Below, in pieces: positions 17,864 through 28,099 of a stretch of 64,000 bases of DNA (the stretch's first letter is position 1; the number at the start of each line of letters is the position of its first letter). The stretch is from Atlanticothrix silvestris CENA357 (lineage in GTDB: Bacteria; Cyanobacteriota; Cyanobacteriia; Cyanobacteriales; Nostocaceae). The translations under genes and the position numbers were made by a program. A model generated the notes under the pieces. It did not search any database. It was not told the DNA's origin and worked only from the letters and a program-made list of their open reading frames with translations. The stretch lies in contig NZ_JAECZB010000017.1 of NCBI RefSeq assembly GCF_016056295.1, positions 1 to 64,000 of the forward strand. The letters are read 5' to 3'.

Positions 17864-17950
17864 TGTACCCATTTCAGTTAATGCAGAAAAAATAAGATAG
17901 ATGATAAGTAAACCAACACCTGCAAAAAAAGCCAATAGATCATTATCCAT
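17843..17950 (-). CDS. Possible 35-residue single-helix membrane protein
   Basis: From ATG 17950 the frame reads MDNDLLAFFAGVGLLIIYLI, then FSALTEMGTKLPWKK and stop. That is one hydrophobic helix (about residues 5-24) with a basic C-terminus, like the small subunits of photosynthetic complexes, though it matches none I recognise. A terminator-like hairpin overlaps its stop. No good ribosome binding site is seen. It may also be chance. Confidence 0.35.
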   Translation of the reverse strand: MDNDLLAFFAGVGLLIIYLIFSALTEMGTKLPWKK

Positions 17951-18350
17951 AAATGTTTGTAGTTTAAATTTTGCTAATCATAGCCGAATGAATACGTCAA
18001 TAGTTAGTTTCTCATGCTTCTCAAAGCATGGAATTTTTTAAGACTTGCGTAGAGATGTTAGGAAGACACCTTGCTCAGCAAACAATGCTCATTAACTTTT
18101 TCAGTTAAAATGACCAGATTATGAAAAATCCCAATCAGGATATGGATATTCACAATCTACATCTATAAAAACATAGACTTGTTAAATATCACTATTGCTT
18201 TATTTGCCTAAAAGCATATTATTCTTTATTAGCTGATGCTTATTTCATTGCCCTATTTTTTGAGTTACCCATTAATCTACAATAAAAGGGACAATAATAT
18301 GTCATACAGCTTGTACAGCAAAAATTAACCACGGTAATTTATCGCAAATT

Positions 18351-19733
18351 CTACAACTTTTGTCCGGCATAAATTGATCGCACTTCACCATTACGGCGAA
18401 CTATAGCTTCACCGTTGCTGACATCAACTAGTGTCCAACCACTCGAACCAATACCTTCTCCAATGTTGATGCGACGAGTCACACCGTCAACCTGAAATAA
18501 AGCAGCAGATTTGTTGCCTAACTCTAGTAATCCTTCTAGGGTGTGGGTAGGAACCGCTGCGGTAGTGGTGGGTAAATATGCTTGCTGTTGGGTAACTGAC
18601 TGAGTTGGTGCAGTGGTGGTAGGTAGTGTTGGTGATGCTACACGCAATGGAACAACTGGTAATGCAGGTAGAGGATTAGGCGGCTGCTTTACAGTGATGG
18701 GTGCGGTTCGTACAGATAAAGGTTTGAGTTCTCCACGTACAGCAGCTAGCATGTTAACACCCACGGGTTTAGCTGCTTGCTTGACTGTATTCAAGGCAGT
18801 TTTTACAACATCAGGTTGAGATGTTTTGGAATTAGTTGCTACTGGTGGTAAAAGTGTGGGAGTGCCAGGAATAGCCGGGGGCGCGTAGCGCATAGGCGAT
18901 GGCGCTTGATAAATAGGAATGTAAATACGCTCAACAACGTTGCCAGAACGGTTAGGAGTCAGTGGCGTATTATTAGCAGCCAAAGGAGGCGGTAGATTTC
19001 CCACAGGCTGATTACCAGCAAAAGCAATGGCGTTAGAGTTAGAGGCTAATCGATTAGTGAGTCCTGGACGAACAGATTGTTGATTATTTGTGGCATTCTG
19101 CTTATCGATAATTGCTAGCGCTCCTAGCATATAGTCAACCAACTCTGCCTCAACGTCTACTTTTGTAGGTAGTTGCATTTGGGGCACATAAAGAGTCTGT
19201 GGCTGTGTCAATTTGGAAGTGAGAAGCAGTAGTATTCCAGACTGAAATAAGTAAATTGTACCTGCGATCGCAACGCCTATAGTTGTGCCCAAAACCAACA
19301 GTTTTCTTAGCGCGCGTCTGGTTTGCTCACGTCTAGTACTAATTGCTCTTGCGCCAGGATTGTCAACTACAACCTGACCTTGAGCTTGCTTGTTCCTAAC
19401 TTGAGTAAGTGTACTAGGTAAAACGATCTGCGGTACATTAACTGTCTGTACAGACTCATATTCTGTAGTTATTGGTCTGGAATAGTTCCCTGGCTTGTAG
19501 AACCACTCACGGGCGGTAGTTTCTTCTGGGGAACGACGTGGTGTGCGATTACCATGCCTCGCAGTTTGAGAAGGCAGGCTCACACTAGCATCCAAAATTT
19601 CGTCAATATCGGCAAAGAGTTCGTCCATCAAGCCATCAGCATAGAGTTCTATCGACCAAGGCTCATTGGTGAGCAAGTCTTCTGATGGTTCTGGAATAAT
19701 AAGATGGGTGCTGGCTGCTTGTAACATAGGCAT
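18351..19733 (-). CDS. Single-pass membrane protein with GspC/PilP-like C-terminal domain
   Basis: A 460-residue protein with an acidic cytosolic N-terminal region of about 140 residues, a basic stretch (RREQTRRALRK), one membrane helix at about 144-172, and then a Pro/Thr/Gln-rich extracytoplasmic linker of more than 200 residues. The last 65 residues (TLEGLLELGNKSAALFQVDG then GEGIGSSGWTLVDV and NGEVRSIYAGQ) resemble the beta-domain of type II secretion GspC or type IV pilus PilP proteins. It could tether an envelope machine, but no pilus or secretion gene is adjacent. It is followed by a 600-base gap, so it is probably monocistronic. Confidence 0.7.
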   Translation of the reverse strand: MPMLQAASTHLIIPEPSEDLLTNEPWSIELYADGLMDELFADIDEILDASVSLPSQTARHGNRTPRRSPEETTAREWFYKPGNYSRPITTEYESVQTVNVPQIVLPSTLTQVRNKQAQGQVVVDNPGARAISTRREQTRRALRKLLVLGTTIGVAIAGTIYLFQSGILLLLTSKLTQPQTLYVPQMQLPTKVDVEAELVDYMLGALAIIDKQNATNNQQSVRPGLTNRLASNSNAIAFAGNQPVGNLPPPLAANNTPLTPNRSGNVVERIYIPIYQAPSPMRYAPPAIPGTPTLLPPVATNSKTSQPDVVKTALNTVKQAAKPVGVNMLAAVRGELKPLSVRTAPITVKQPPNPLPALPVVPLRVASPTLPTTTAPTQSVTQQQAYLPTTTAAVPTHTLEGLLELGNKSAALFQVDGVTRRINIGEGIGSSGWTLVDVSNGEAIVRRNGEVRSIYAGQKL

Positions 19734-20234
19734 TTTAGTTTGTGGCTGCCAGTATAGGGCACACCGCCCCTACTGCCTGGGAATTAGGATTTTATTTACG
19801 CTACGCGGGTCAGTTGTCAGTTGTCAGTTGTCAGCGATGCGCTGAGTTTCGACTACTTCGACTTCGCTCAGTACAAGTGCGCTCAACTGCCGCTTGTCGA
19901 AGTGTTGTTTTTGATTTGGTTTTATACCTTAACCCAAGAGTAAGCAGTCTTAAAAACATCTTCTTGAAAAGTTGAGCGCCGGGAAACCCAAACGCATAGT
20001 GCCAGTTATCTCAAGTCGGCAGAGCTGCCCACGAGACTGGTCTAACTTTTCGCTTTACTACTGACTACTGACCACTGACAAAACTCTATCCCCTTGTGGG
20101 TAGAGTTTTTATTGCTTGGTAGTATTAAGTTCAACTTAAATTCGGAGACTGCTGATGATGCCAGTACTTAATTCGTGTCATCTATCATACTAATCTCTTC
20201 TTCTCTACTATACTCACCCTTCATCAAGTTGAAG
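19734..20234. other. Intergenic region upstream of the GspC-like gene
   Basis: A 501-base gap with simple and dispersed repeat sequence: tandem tcagttg units near 19810-19832, a ctgactactgaccactgac stretch near 20060, and a terminator hairpin at 20080-20110. The weak frame at 19742-19975 is built on these repeats and is not a gene. Confidence 0.5.
20080..20110. terminator. Intrinsic terminator, probably of mnmG
   Basis: Stem aaaactcta(t)ccc / gggtagagtttt (20080-20092 and 20098-20109) with loop cttgt. A T-run follows on the plus strand and an A-run precedes it, so it can act in both directions. On the minus strand it lies about 125 bases past the mnmG stop. Confidence 0.55.
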
Positions 20235-22157
20235 TTAAGCTAAAGCTGTAAATGCTGACTGGGAATGGGTTTTACGCAATTCTAAATATATTAATAAAGC
20301 ATTAATATCAGCGGGATTCACCCCACCAATACGTGCTGCTTGACCGATGGTAAGCGGTTTTACTTTGTTCAGCTTTTCTCGTGCTTCTTTAGAAAGGGTA
20401 TCAATTGTTGTGTAATCTAAATCCGCAGGTAACTGGCGTTGCGCTTGACGGGCAATTTGTTCAATCTGATTTTGTTGTCTAGCGAGATAGCCAGAATACT
20501 TGATGTCAATTTCTGCGCCTTCTTTCTCGGCTTGTTTGAGATTAGGATTCCCTAATCCGTAACTGTCGAGGTCAACGTAATGAAATCCCGGACGGCGGAG
20601 TAAGTCAGCAAGGGTAATGGAACCTTTGATGGCTTGTTGGGAAACAGAAGCGATCGCTTTCCCAATTTCATCATGTTCTTTGACCCGTGTCGTGTATAGC
20701 CGTTCTTTTTCGGTGGCAATCTCTAGCTGTTTTTGGGTAAATAACTCCCAGCGGCGATCGTCAATCAAGCCAATTTCTCGCCCTAGGGGTGTTAAGCGTT
20801 GGTCAGCATTATCGGAACGTAATAATAAGCGATATTCAGATCGACTCGTAAGCATTCGGTAAGGTTCACGCAAATCTTTGGTACATAGGTCATCTACCAG
20901 CGTCCCAATGTAACTTTGCTCACGGGGGAAAATAATCATTTCTTGACCCCGTACCAACCGCGCGGCGTTGATTCCCGCCACTATCCCTTGGGCTGCGGCT
21001 TCTTCATAACCTGTAGTGCCGTTAATTTGCCCTGCACAAAATAAACCCGCAATTTTTTTTGTCATCAGTGTGGGATAACACTGTGTTGCTGGGATGTAGT
21101 CATATTCCACAGCATAAGCCGGACGCAACATGAAACATTGTTCTAATCCTGGCAGGCTCCGCAACATTTGCAATTGCAAATTTTCTGGCAACCCTGTAGA
21201 AAAACCTTGGATATATAGTTCTGGAATATCCCGCCCTTCTGGTTCAATAAAAAGTTGATGGCTTTCTTTATCAGCAAAGCGCACAATCTTATCTTCAATA
21301 CTGGGGCAATAACGAGGCCCTTTTGCTTCTACCCAACCGCCATAAACCGGCGACAGGTGTAAATTTTCTCGAATCAGTCGATGGGTTTCAGGAGTGGTGC
21401 GGGTAATGTAGCAAGGTATTTGTTCCCGTTCTACCCACGCCTGGGGGTCAAAACTAAACCAGCGTACTTCTTCGTCACCTGGCTGGATAGTCATTTTACT
21501 GTAGTCTACTGATCGCTTATCTACCCGCGCTGGAGTACCAGTTTTTAAGCGTCCGGTTTCAAATCCCAAGCGATTCAGAGTTTGCGTTAAGCCTTCTGCT
21601 GCAAATTCCCCAGCCCGTCCTGCTGGCATAGATTTATTCCCAACCCAGATCTTTCCTCCCAAAAAAGTGCCTGTTGTTAAGATGACTGCTTGACATTGGA
21701 AAGCTACCCCAAAGTAGGTTGCAACGCCAATAACTTCATCATTAGCGCCCAGCACCAAATCTGTAGCCATTCCCTCGCGGATGATCAAATTTTCTTGGTT
21801 CTCGACAATATTCTTCATCACCGCTGCATATTCGCGCTTATCAGTTTGAGCGCGTAATGCCCAAACCGCAGGCCCCCGTGAAGAGTTGAGGATGCGCTTT
21901 TGTAGGTATGTACGGTCTGCTATTTTGCCAATTTCCCCACCGAGTGCGTCTACCTCATGGGTCAACTGCGATTTAGCAGGGCCACCCACCGCTGGATTAC
22001 AGGGTTGCCAAGCAATTTTATCCAAATTGAGGGTCAATAGCAGAGTACGACAGCCGAGACGAGCAGATGCGAGAGCTGCTTCGCAACCGGAGTGACCTGC
22101 ACCGACGACAATGACATCAAAAGCGTCTTGAAATTCAACGGAATTGTGCATGGTCAT
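20235..22157 (-). CDS. mnmG: tRNA uridine-5-carboxymethylaminomethyl modification enzyme MnmG (GidA)
   Basis: This 640-residue FAD protein works with MnmE to modify wobble uridine 34 of certain tRNAs, in the cytosol. The N-terminal FAD motif is [21 protein letters not shown]. Family signatures follow: [21 protein letters not shown] and [12 protein letters not shown]. The C-terminal helical domain, which binds MnmE and tRNA, is complete (LYTTRVKE ... [18 protein letters not shown]). Start ATG 22157 is used; ATG 22151 is an alternative two codons later. It stands alone on the minus strand. Confidence 0.97.
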   Translation of the reverse strand: MTMHNSVEFQDAFDVIVVGAGHSGCEAALASARLGCRTLLLTLNLDKIAWQPCNPAVGGPAKSQLTHEVDALGGEIGKIADRTYLQKRILNSSRGPAVWALRAQTDKREYAAVMKNIVENQENLIIREGMATDLVLGANDEVIGVATYFGVAFQCQAVILTTGTFLGGKIWVGNKSMPAGRAGEFAAEGLTQTLNRLGFETGRLKTGTPARVDKRSVDYSKMTIQPGDEEVRWFSFDPQAWVEREQIPCYITRTTPETHRLIRENLHLSPVYGGWVEAKGPRYCPSIEDKIVRFADKESHQLFIEPEGRDIPELYIQGFSTGLPENLQLQMLRSLPGLEQCFMLRPAYAVEYDYIPATQCYPTLMTKKIAGLFCAGQINGTTGYEEAAAQGIVAGINAARLVRGQEMIIFPREQSYIGTLVDDLCTKDLREPYRMLTSRSEYRLLLRSDNADQRLTPLGREIGLIDDRRWELFTQKQLEIATEKERLYTTRVKEHDEIGKAIASVSQQAIKGSITLADLLRRPGFHYVDLDSYGLGNPNLKQAEKEGAEIDIKYSGYLARQQNQIEQIARQAQRQLPADLDYTTIDTLSKEAREKLNKVKPLTIGQAARIGGVNPADINALLIYLELRKTHSQSAFTALA

Positions 22158-22436
22158 ATTTACAGGGTCAGCAAACTGAGAATCAATAATAATTTTAACT
22201 GATCCGTAGCAGTCCTAAATTTAACGTCAACTCAGTTAATCAGTATTTCAGTTGCATATTTTATTTTCCTGTCAAAGAAGTATAAAAATTGACATTCTTT
22301 GCTAAAATTTTACAAAGTGCTATCACAATAACACTTCGTTGGAACCGCACCTCAGGCGATCGTTCGACTGCTTAGGCAAATTTTTATAACTTGCTAGTCA
22401 ACACAGCAGTACTTAATAACCTTAAATAAGGGAAGT

Positions 22437-23018
22437 ATGATGGAAGCATTGTTTGGTCTTCTAGGGACGCTGCTTGGAGCAGTCATTTCTTGGTTCGTTT
22501 CTGACAGACACGCTAAGATGCAAACTACCTTCGATCTCCATCGAGAATTTTATTTTGGAGATTTGCTTGAATCTAGAAGACCTGCTGATAAAATCTTTGC
22601 TAAATATCTTGACGAAACTTACGACCAGTTCTCGTCGTCCTTAGAACCAGAACAGTACACCCATATCTGGAATACCATAAATTTTTATCAGCGACTTTGG
22701 GTTGCGGTTGAGCATAAACAAGTTGTTATCAAGCTAGTGCCTGATCTGTTTGGCGAAGTTTTTATCCGATGGTATATTTTGTACTTTGAAAAAATGTTTG
22801 TTCCGTTGACTTTGACTTCCAGCAAGAGACTCAAAAAGTTAAGAAATTGGTTTGAGACCAATTCTGAGCAGGACACCTTTAAGGAGTGGGTCAGGTTAGC
22901 TCGAAAGGAACGGCAGGATATGATGGAGCGCATGGGGTTGCTTTCAGTTAATGAAGCAGTAGTGTTGTCACAAAGGCAGTCGAACACTGAATTAGAGCGA
23001 AAGGGCATAAGTACTTAG
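22437..23018 (+). CDS. Hypothetical membrane-anchored protein
   Basis: A 193-residue protein with an N-terminal membrane anchor (ALFGLLGTLLGAVISWFVSD, about 4-23) and a soluble helical domain rich in aromatic and charged residues (HREFYFGDLLESRRPADKIF ... INFYQRLWVAVEHKQVV). The layout resembles small one-helix proteins with a cytosolic helical body found next to defence or signalling genes, but I recognise no family. A GGAAG-type ribosome binding site precedes the ATG pair. The following 270 bases are repeat-like non-coding DNA. Confidence 0.6.
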   Translation: MMEALFGLLGTLLGAVISWFVSDRHAKMQTTFDLHREFYFGDLLESRRPADKIFAKYLDETYDQFSSSLEPEQYTHIWNTINFYQRLWVAVEHKQVVIKLVPDLFGEVFIRWYILYFEKMFVPLTLTSSKRLKKLRNWFETNSEQDTFKEWVRLARKERQDMMERMGLLSVNEAVVLSQRQSNTELERKGIST

Positions 23019-23289
23019 TGTAGTTGCAAAAAGCTTCGTAAACTTCGCTACAAACTAGGTTTATCGCCTATTAACTACAATCCCTTTCTTGAGGGCGTTG
23101 CTTAATTAGGATATGAAATTCAAAAATCAACTCTTCTCAACTCTTACTCTCTGCGACTCTGCGTCTCTGCGTGAGGTCAATTCATATTTCCACTCAGCAA
23201 CGCCCATATTTCTATTCTGCAACGCCAGAAAAACAACTAGAAAAGTTGCTTACTGAGATAGAGAATTTGAGCGAGGAGGACGAGGATTC

Positions 23290-23508
23290 ATGAATCGGTA
23301 TAGCATGATTATTCAATGGTCTGATGAAGATCAGCTTTTTTTAGTCACAATTCCAGAGTTTGCCAATTTAGTTGTGATGCCTTGCACTCACGGCAAAACT
23401 CGTGAAGAAGCAATTCATAACGGTGAAGAAGTTATTGAAATGTACTTGGAAGCTTGGGAAGCAGAAGGTGAACGTATCCCTAAACCTAGGACGCTTCAAG
23501 CTGCTTGA
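23290..23508 (+). CDS. HicB-like antitoxin-type protein
   Basis: A 72-residue protein with the short beta-beta-alpha HicB fold: YSMIIQWSDEDQLFLVTIPEF, then the TREEAIHNGEEVIEMYLEAW helix. HicB proteins usually neutralise the mRNA nuclease HicA. No HicA gene with its catalytic His is next to it, and the C-terminal DNA-binding part is absent, so it may be an orphan. A GAGGACGAGG stretch provides a ribosome binding site. A 25-codon frame overlaps downstream (to 23605; reads HGRKPKLMGLFKQRG) and may be the stump of a former partner gene. Confidence 0.75.
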   Translation: MNRYSMIIQWSDEDQLFLVTIPEFANLVVMPCTHGKTREEAIHNGEEVIEMYLEAWEAEGERIPKPRTLQAA

Positions 23509-23612
23509 AAATGTGGCGTTGCATAAAATGCGGGATGAGTTGATAGAAGCCCACGGTCGTAAACCTAAATTGATGGGCTTGTTTAAACAACGGGGTATGG
23601 AGTAAAAGACTG

Positions 23613-25241
23613 CTACCAAGTCACTAAATTATCCCATTTTTCCAACATTTTACTACTAACCCCCCGAACTTTTTCTAAATCTTGTAAAGACGAAAAATTT
23701 TGCTGTTGACGAGCAATAATTATTCGCTGTGCTAACTTTTTACCTACGCCAGGGAGAGTTGCTAATTCTTCTTCGTTTGCTGTATTTATATTAATTTTTT
23801 TAATAATTTTATTGTCAATTGACGAAGAAACTTGAATTTGGGCACACTGTTTTTCTTGAGCTTGAATTTTTTGTTGTATTGCTAGCGTTAAACCAGGTTT
23901 AGCTTTGGTATAAAGACGGGCAAACTCACGCAAATAATGAGCTGCAACGGTGGGACTTTCAACAACTACCAATGTTTCATCGTTACCATTATTAGCAGCA
24001 TCTGACCAATTGTGAGAACCAGTAATGACTTTTTCGTTATCAATCACAGCATATTTGTGATGTAATAAATCACCTTTAGATAAAGTAGGTACACCTACAG
24101 TAGTAATTGGATTTTTCCAAGGATGATTATCAACTTCATATTTACATTTATTACTCAGAGCAACTCCCATCATATCTAAAGCTTCACTGTAGGGACGATA
24201 GGCAAATTGTGGATCAATTAAAGCGCGGATTGATACGCTTTGTTGATGACGATTTTCTAAGATATTGGCAAGACGTTGCTCAGAAAAGACAAATAATGCC
24301 ATATCTATAGATTTTTTGGTTGAATCTAAAGTTTTGCCAATTAAACCATTACTGCTATTACTCCAAGGTTGAGTCAAAGAAGTAGGTGAAAACTGTGCCG
24401 TAATTTTGGTTTGACCTAAAGTGATATTTATTGGCGATCGCAGTGGTTTTTTGATACCAAATTTACTATCTAATTTACCTGCTGGGCCATCGCCCCACAT
24501 AATATTAAATTCTTCTGTAAATAAGGAAGCTAATTCTGGGCTATCAATTTGCAATAAATTATTGGCATTTCCCAAACTACTAGAATTTGTAAAATCACCA
24601 AAAATATCACTCATTGTAAAATTAGCTGAAGTTATAATTACAATGCGATTATCTACAATCACAAATTTGTGATGCATCAAGCTACTACCTGCTGATCCAT
24701 CTGCTTGATCATCAATCTGAGGAATTTTGCCGTTTTGTAAAATTATCAATGCATCTCTTTGCTTGATTTCCTCTGGACTGAGTTGATTGTCTTTATTAAT
24801 ATCTACAAATTGTTGAAATTCACGGTAGCGTTCTTGTTCCCTTGGTGCTAGCTTCTTAACTTCATCAGGTGTCCAGGTACTCCAAGGGCGGCTGTAAGTA
24901 TTTTCTAAAATTACTCTGACCCTGATCCCTGCTTGTTGTCGGTCTGCGAGTGCTTGGGCAACTTTGGGTAAACGTAACTCTTGGACTGCAACATCAACTG
25001 TAGATTTAGCTTGGGAAATGGCATCAACAATTTGTTTTTCTAAGTCATCCCCAAGACGGGTTTGCTGACGGTAAGACTCTTTGTATTCTGAAGATTCAGA
25101 ATGATTAAAGTAAACTTTAACGAACGGATCTTGCGGTAGTGGTGCGAGACGCTTATTGTAAGACTGGACTCGTTGACAAGCCGCGATCGCAAATACCAAA
25201 AAACAGATTAGAACATCTCTTCGCTTAAAAAAAAGTTGCAC
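23613..25241 (-). CDS. Lipoprotein with two phospholipase-D motifs, an EF-hand and a helix-hairpin-helix end
   Basis: A 542-residue protein beginning with a lipoprotein signal (FLVFAIAAC with Cys22). It has two HKD motifs of the PLD superfamily: HHKFVIVD (190-197) with ITSANF, and HHKYAVID with GSHNWSDAANNGNDE. It is therefore a likely phosphodiesterase or nuclease. Between the strands of the first half lies a canonical EF-hand loop, D-I-N-K-D-N-Q-L-S-P-E-E (147-158). The C-terminus has a ComEA-type helix-hairpin-helix (NTANEEELATLPGVGKKLAQ), a DNA-binding element. Together these suggest a calcium-tuned, envelope-anchored DNA-processing enzyme. That is inference. Confidence 0.88.
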   Translation of the reverse strand: MQLFFKRRDVLICFLVFAIAACQRVQSYNKRLAPLPQDPFVKVYFNHSESSEYKESYRQQTRLGDDLEKQIVDAISQAKSTVDVAVQELRLPKVAQALADRQQAGIRVRVILENTYSRPWSTWTPDEVKKLAPREQERYREFQQFVDINKDNQLSPEEIKQRDALIILQNGKIPQIDDQADGSAGSSLMHHKFVIVDNRIVIITSANFTMSDIFGDFTNSSSLGNANNLLQIDSPELASLFTEEFNIMWGDGPAGKLDSKFGIKKPLRSPINITLGQTKITAQFSPTSLTQPWSNSSNGLIGKTLDSTKKSIDMALFVFSEQRLANILENRHQQSVSIRALIDPQFAYRPYSEALDMMGVALSNKCKYEVDNHPWKNPITTVGVPTLSKGDLLHHKYAVIDNEKVITGSHNWSDAANNGNDETLVVVESPTVAAHYLREFARLYTKAKPGLTLAIQQKIQAQEKQCAQIQVSSSIDNKIIKKININTANEEELATLPGVGKKLAQRIIIARQQQNFSSLQDLEKVRGVSSKMLEKWDNLVTW

Positions 25242-25458
25242 GATAATCTACTAAAAGTGAATTGGCAGTGAACACATTTATCATTCCCAAAAAGGAGTAC
25301 GCCAAATTAAGTAGATAAATAGTTTTACAAGCAGTAAAAAAATCCACCCATTGGTACAAAACTATTCACATTTTGTCAGGATTAATTAATCGACTTGCAG
25401 ATGCTGAAAATAGAAGTAGCCCATTGCCAGCGTGTATTCCCACTCAATAATTATTGAT

Positions 25459-26625
25459 ATGCAAATATATCTAGATCACAGTGCTACTACTCCCACTCGT
25501 CCAGAGGCGATCGCAGCTATGCAAGCAGTCTTCGCCCAACAGTGGGGGAATCCTTCCAGCCTACATGAGTGGGGGCAACGGGCTGCAACGATTGTGGAAC
25601 AAGCAAGAGTCCAAGTTGCAGGATTAATTAACGCTACTAAGCCGGAATCTGTGATCTTTACTTCAGGTGGTACTGAGGCAGACAATCAAGCAATCATGGG
25701 TATTAGCAGGTCATACACTGCTCCTCAACATATTATTATTTCTGATGTTGAACATTCAGCAATTTCCGAAACAGCACGATTGCTAGAAATGTGGGGTTGG
25801 GAAGTAACACGTTTGGGGGTGGATGTTAAAGGTAGAGTTAACCCCCAAGATTTAGCAGCTGCATTGCAAGGTAACACTGTCTTGGTGTCTGTGATTTACG
25901 CTCAAAGTGAAGTCGGAACTGTACAACCAATTGAAGAACTGGGAAATATTGCTAAATCGCACGGGGTTTTATTCCACACCGATGCAGTGCAAGCAGTGGG
26001 ACGCTTGCCTATCAGCGTAGAAAAATTACCAGTTGACTTACTCAGCATTTCTAGTCATAAATTATATGGGCCGCAAGGTGCAGGAGCGCTATATGTGCGC
26101 CCTGGTGTAGAGTTAGTACCTCTAATTTGTGGTGGTGGGCAAGAAATGGGATTGCGTTCTGGGACTCAAGCAGTACCTGCGATCGCTGGGTTTGGTGTAG
26201 CAGCTCAACTAGCAGCAGCAGAATTACCTACGGAAACATATAGGTTAATTCAGTTACGCGATCGCTTGTTTGCTCAATTAGCTGATGTTCCTGGTTTAAT
26301 ACCTACAGGCGATCGCTACTACCGTTTACCTCACCATGTTAGTTTTTGCCTAGAACACGCTGATGGCGAAAAACTCAGTGGTAAAACCTTAGTAAGGCAA
26401 TTAAACCTTGCTGGCATTGCCATTAGTGCTGGCGCTGCTTGTCGCAGTGGTAAACTTAACCCCAGTCCTATACTTTTAGCGATGGGTTATTCCGAAAAAG
26501 CTGCTTTGGGTGGGATTCGCATGACATTGGGCCGTGATACCACCATAGCTGATATCGATTGGACAGCGATGGTGTTGAAGCAGGTTTTACAAAGACTGAC
26601 ACCCCTACAAAAATCTCAGGTATAG
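25459..26625 (+). CDS. Cysteine desulfurase, NifS/IscS class
   Basis: A 388-residue PLP enzyme (from ATG 25459) that takes sulfur from cysteine for Fe-S clusters or tRNA thiolation. Visible features are YLDHSATTPTRPEA at the N-terminus, TSGGTEADN, VEHSA, HTDAVQA, and the PLP lysine in SISSHKLYGPQG (K201). The active-site cysteine is in GAACRSG (C328). The frame extends to a GTG at 25432, but the ATG gives the standard N-terminus. It is not next to iscU/sufE or nif genes. The class is certain; which desulfurase paralogue this is cannot be told. Confidence 0.93.
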   Translation: MQIYLDHSATTPTRPEAIAAMQAVFAQQWGNPSSLHEWGQRAATIVEQARVQVAGLINATKPESVIFTSGGTEADNQAIMGISRSYTAPQHIIISDVEHSAISETARLLEMWGWEVTRLGVDVKGRVNPQDLAAALQGNTVLVSVIYAQSEVGTVQPIEELGNIAKSHGVLFHTDAVQAVGRLPISVEKLPVDLLSISSHKLYGPQGAGALYVRPGVELVPLICGGGQEMGLRSGTQAVPAIAGFGVAAQLAAAELPTETYRLIQLRDRLFAQLADVPGLIPTGDRYYRLPHHVSFCLEHADGEKLSGKTLVRQLNLAGIAISAGAACRSGKLNPSPILLAMGYSEKAALGGIRMTLGRDTTIADIDWTAMVLKQVLQRLTPLQKSQV

Positions 26626-26653
26626 GTTGGGTTGAGCAACAGCGAAACCCAAC
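26626..26653. terminator. Hairpin after the cysteine desulfurase gene
   Basis: Stem gttgggtt (26626-26633) / aacccaac (26646-26653) starts at the stop codon. This gttgggtt...aacccaac unit is a form often dispersed in Nostoc-type genomes (recall). It may end transcription, though no T-run follows. Confidence 0.4.
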
Positions 26654-26784
26654 ACGCATCAAGGTATTGGCTTAGATTTACTGATACTTTTCTTACTCTC
26701 TCCCTGCCTCCCTTGTTATCTCTGCTCCCCTTGCTTGCCCAAATGTATCAACTTTAAAGTGAAACGGTATGAAAAGATGAGAGG

Positions 26785-27999
26785 TCAAATTAATACTCCA
26801 GCAATACAAGCCGTAATAAAACCCGCAAGCAATCCACCAATCATTGCTCTGACACCCATGCGAGCTAAGTCATGCTGACGATTAGGTGCCATTCCAGTAA
26901 TGCCACCAATGGTAATCCCGATTGAACCTATATTTGCAAAATTACATAGCGCATAAGTGGCAATAATTACTGCACGTTGGGAAATTTTGCCACTTTCAAT
27001 TAGCTGCTTCAAATCTAAAAAAGCAATAAACTCATTGAGAATTGTTTTTGTACCTAATAATGCTCCTATCTCCCTACAATCAGCCCAAGGTACGCCCATT
27101 AAAAATGCTATGGGAGCCATAATAAAAGACAAAATCCATTGCAACGACAGTTGTTGTAAACCAACGCGAGTTCCCAACCATCCCAACAGTGCATTCATCG
27201 CAGCCAGTAATCCCAAAAAGGCAATAATCATTACCCCGACGTTAACCGCTAGCTTCACGCCGTCAATTGCCCCGGCTGTAGCAGCATCAATTGCATTTAT
27301 GTAATTTGTCTTGGCATCCATTTTGACCTTACCAACAGTTTCCGATACTTCTGTTTCTGGGTAAAGCAGTTTTGACACTACTAAAGAGGTAGGAGCAGTC
27401 ATAAAAAAAGCAGCAATTAGATGTTCTGCTGGAATACCAAACGAAAGATAGGCTCCTAAAACTCCACCTGCAATTGTGGAAAAACCACCAGTCATCACAG
27501 CATGAAGTTCCGATTGCGTCATGGTTGCTACATAAGGCTTGACCATCAGCGCTGACTCTGTTGGCCCCAAAAAAATGTTACCTGCACAGGATAAAGATTC
27601 AGAACCCGATGTTTTCATTGTTTTGATCATTACCCATGCCACTACATTCACCACTCGTTGCAAAATGCCGTAGTAATATAAGACACTAATGAATGCGGAA
27701 AAAAAGATAATTGTTGGCAGTACTTGGAAGGCGAATAAATGCTCCTTAAAGTTCTCTCCAAAGACAAATTTGGCACCGACATCAGAAAATGCCAAAAAAT
27801 TGCTGACAATATCTCCTAGAGACTTAAACACATTTAAACCCCAAGGAGTTTTAAGAATAACCAACGCTAGTACAAACTCCAATCCCAAGCCCCATGCGAC
27901 TGTTCGCCAACGTACTGCATCCCGTTTCACCGATAGGGCGTAGGATATGGCGATGAAGATTAATATTCCGAGTGCGGAAATGGCACGTTCCATACACAA
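26785..27999 (-). CDS. Concentrative nucleoside transporter (NupC/CNT family)
   Basis: A 404-residue inner-membrane protein with about ten hydrophobic segments and the usual bacterial CNT length. The substrate motifs are GPTESALMVKPYV (equivalent to the GQTEAP loop of characterised CNTs) and LGTKTILNEFIAFL (second hairpin loop Glu). Also present are GGFSTIAGGVLGAYLSFGIP and FANIGSIGITIGGI near the C-terminus. It should import nucleosides with Na+ or H+. The gene is alone; the lipoxygenase gene on the same strand ends in a hairpin before it. Confidence 0.92.
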   Translation of the reverse strand: MCMERAISALGILIFIAISYALSVKRDAVRWRTVAWGLGLEFVLALVILKTPWGLNVFKSLGDIVSNFLAFSDVGAKFVFGENFKEHLFAFQVLPTIIFFSAFISVLYYYGILQRVVNVVAWVMIKTMKTSGSESLSCAGNIFLGPTESALMVKPYVATMTQSELHAVMTGGFSTIAGGVLGAYLSFGIPAEHLIAAFFMTAPTSLVVSKLLYPETEVSETVGKVKMDAKTNYINAIDAATAGAIDGVKLAVNVGVMIIAFLGLLAAMNALLGWLGTRVGLQQLSLQWILSFIMAPIAFLMGVPWADCREIGALLGTKTILNEFIAFLDLKQLIESGKISQRAVIIATYALCNFANIGSIGITIGGITGMAPNRQHDLARMGVRAMIGGLLAGFITACIAGVLI

Positions 28000-28099
28000 G
28001 AGTATGCCTTTTTTGAGATACTAAGTGATTTTATGAGATGAGTCGCCAAATTAAGTAATCGCCTGCCACAAGCAGATGCTAAAAATGCTTCTAAAAGAC

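Larger units (their letters stand above)
17724..18350. other. Intergenic region between the caspase-EAL gene and the GspC-like gene
   Basis: A 627-base AT-rich gap. It holds a possible 35-codon gene (17843-17950) and a hairpin (17829-17863), listed separately. The remaining 400 bases (17951-18350) show no frame or repeat I can support. Confidence 0.4.

Noticed and set aside
19742-19975. 77-codon plus-strand frame
   Set aside because: Built on tcagttg-type simple repeats in an intergenic region; not protein-like.
23510-23605. Short frame after the HicB-like gene reading LIEAHGRKPKLMGLFKQRG
   Set aside because: Only about 25 codons, overlapping frames, no known family. It may be the stump of a former partner, but it is too short to annotate.
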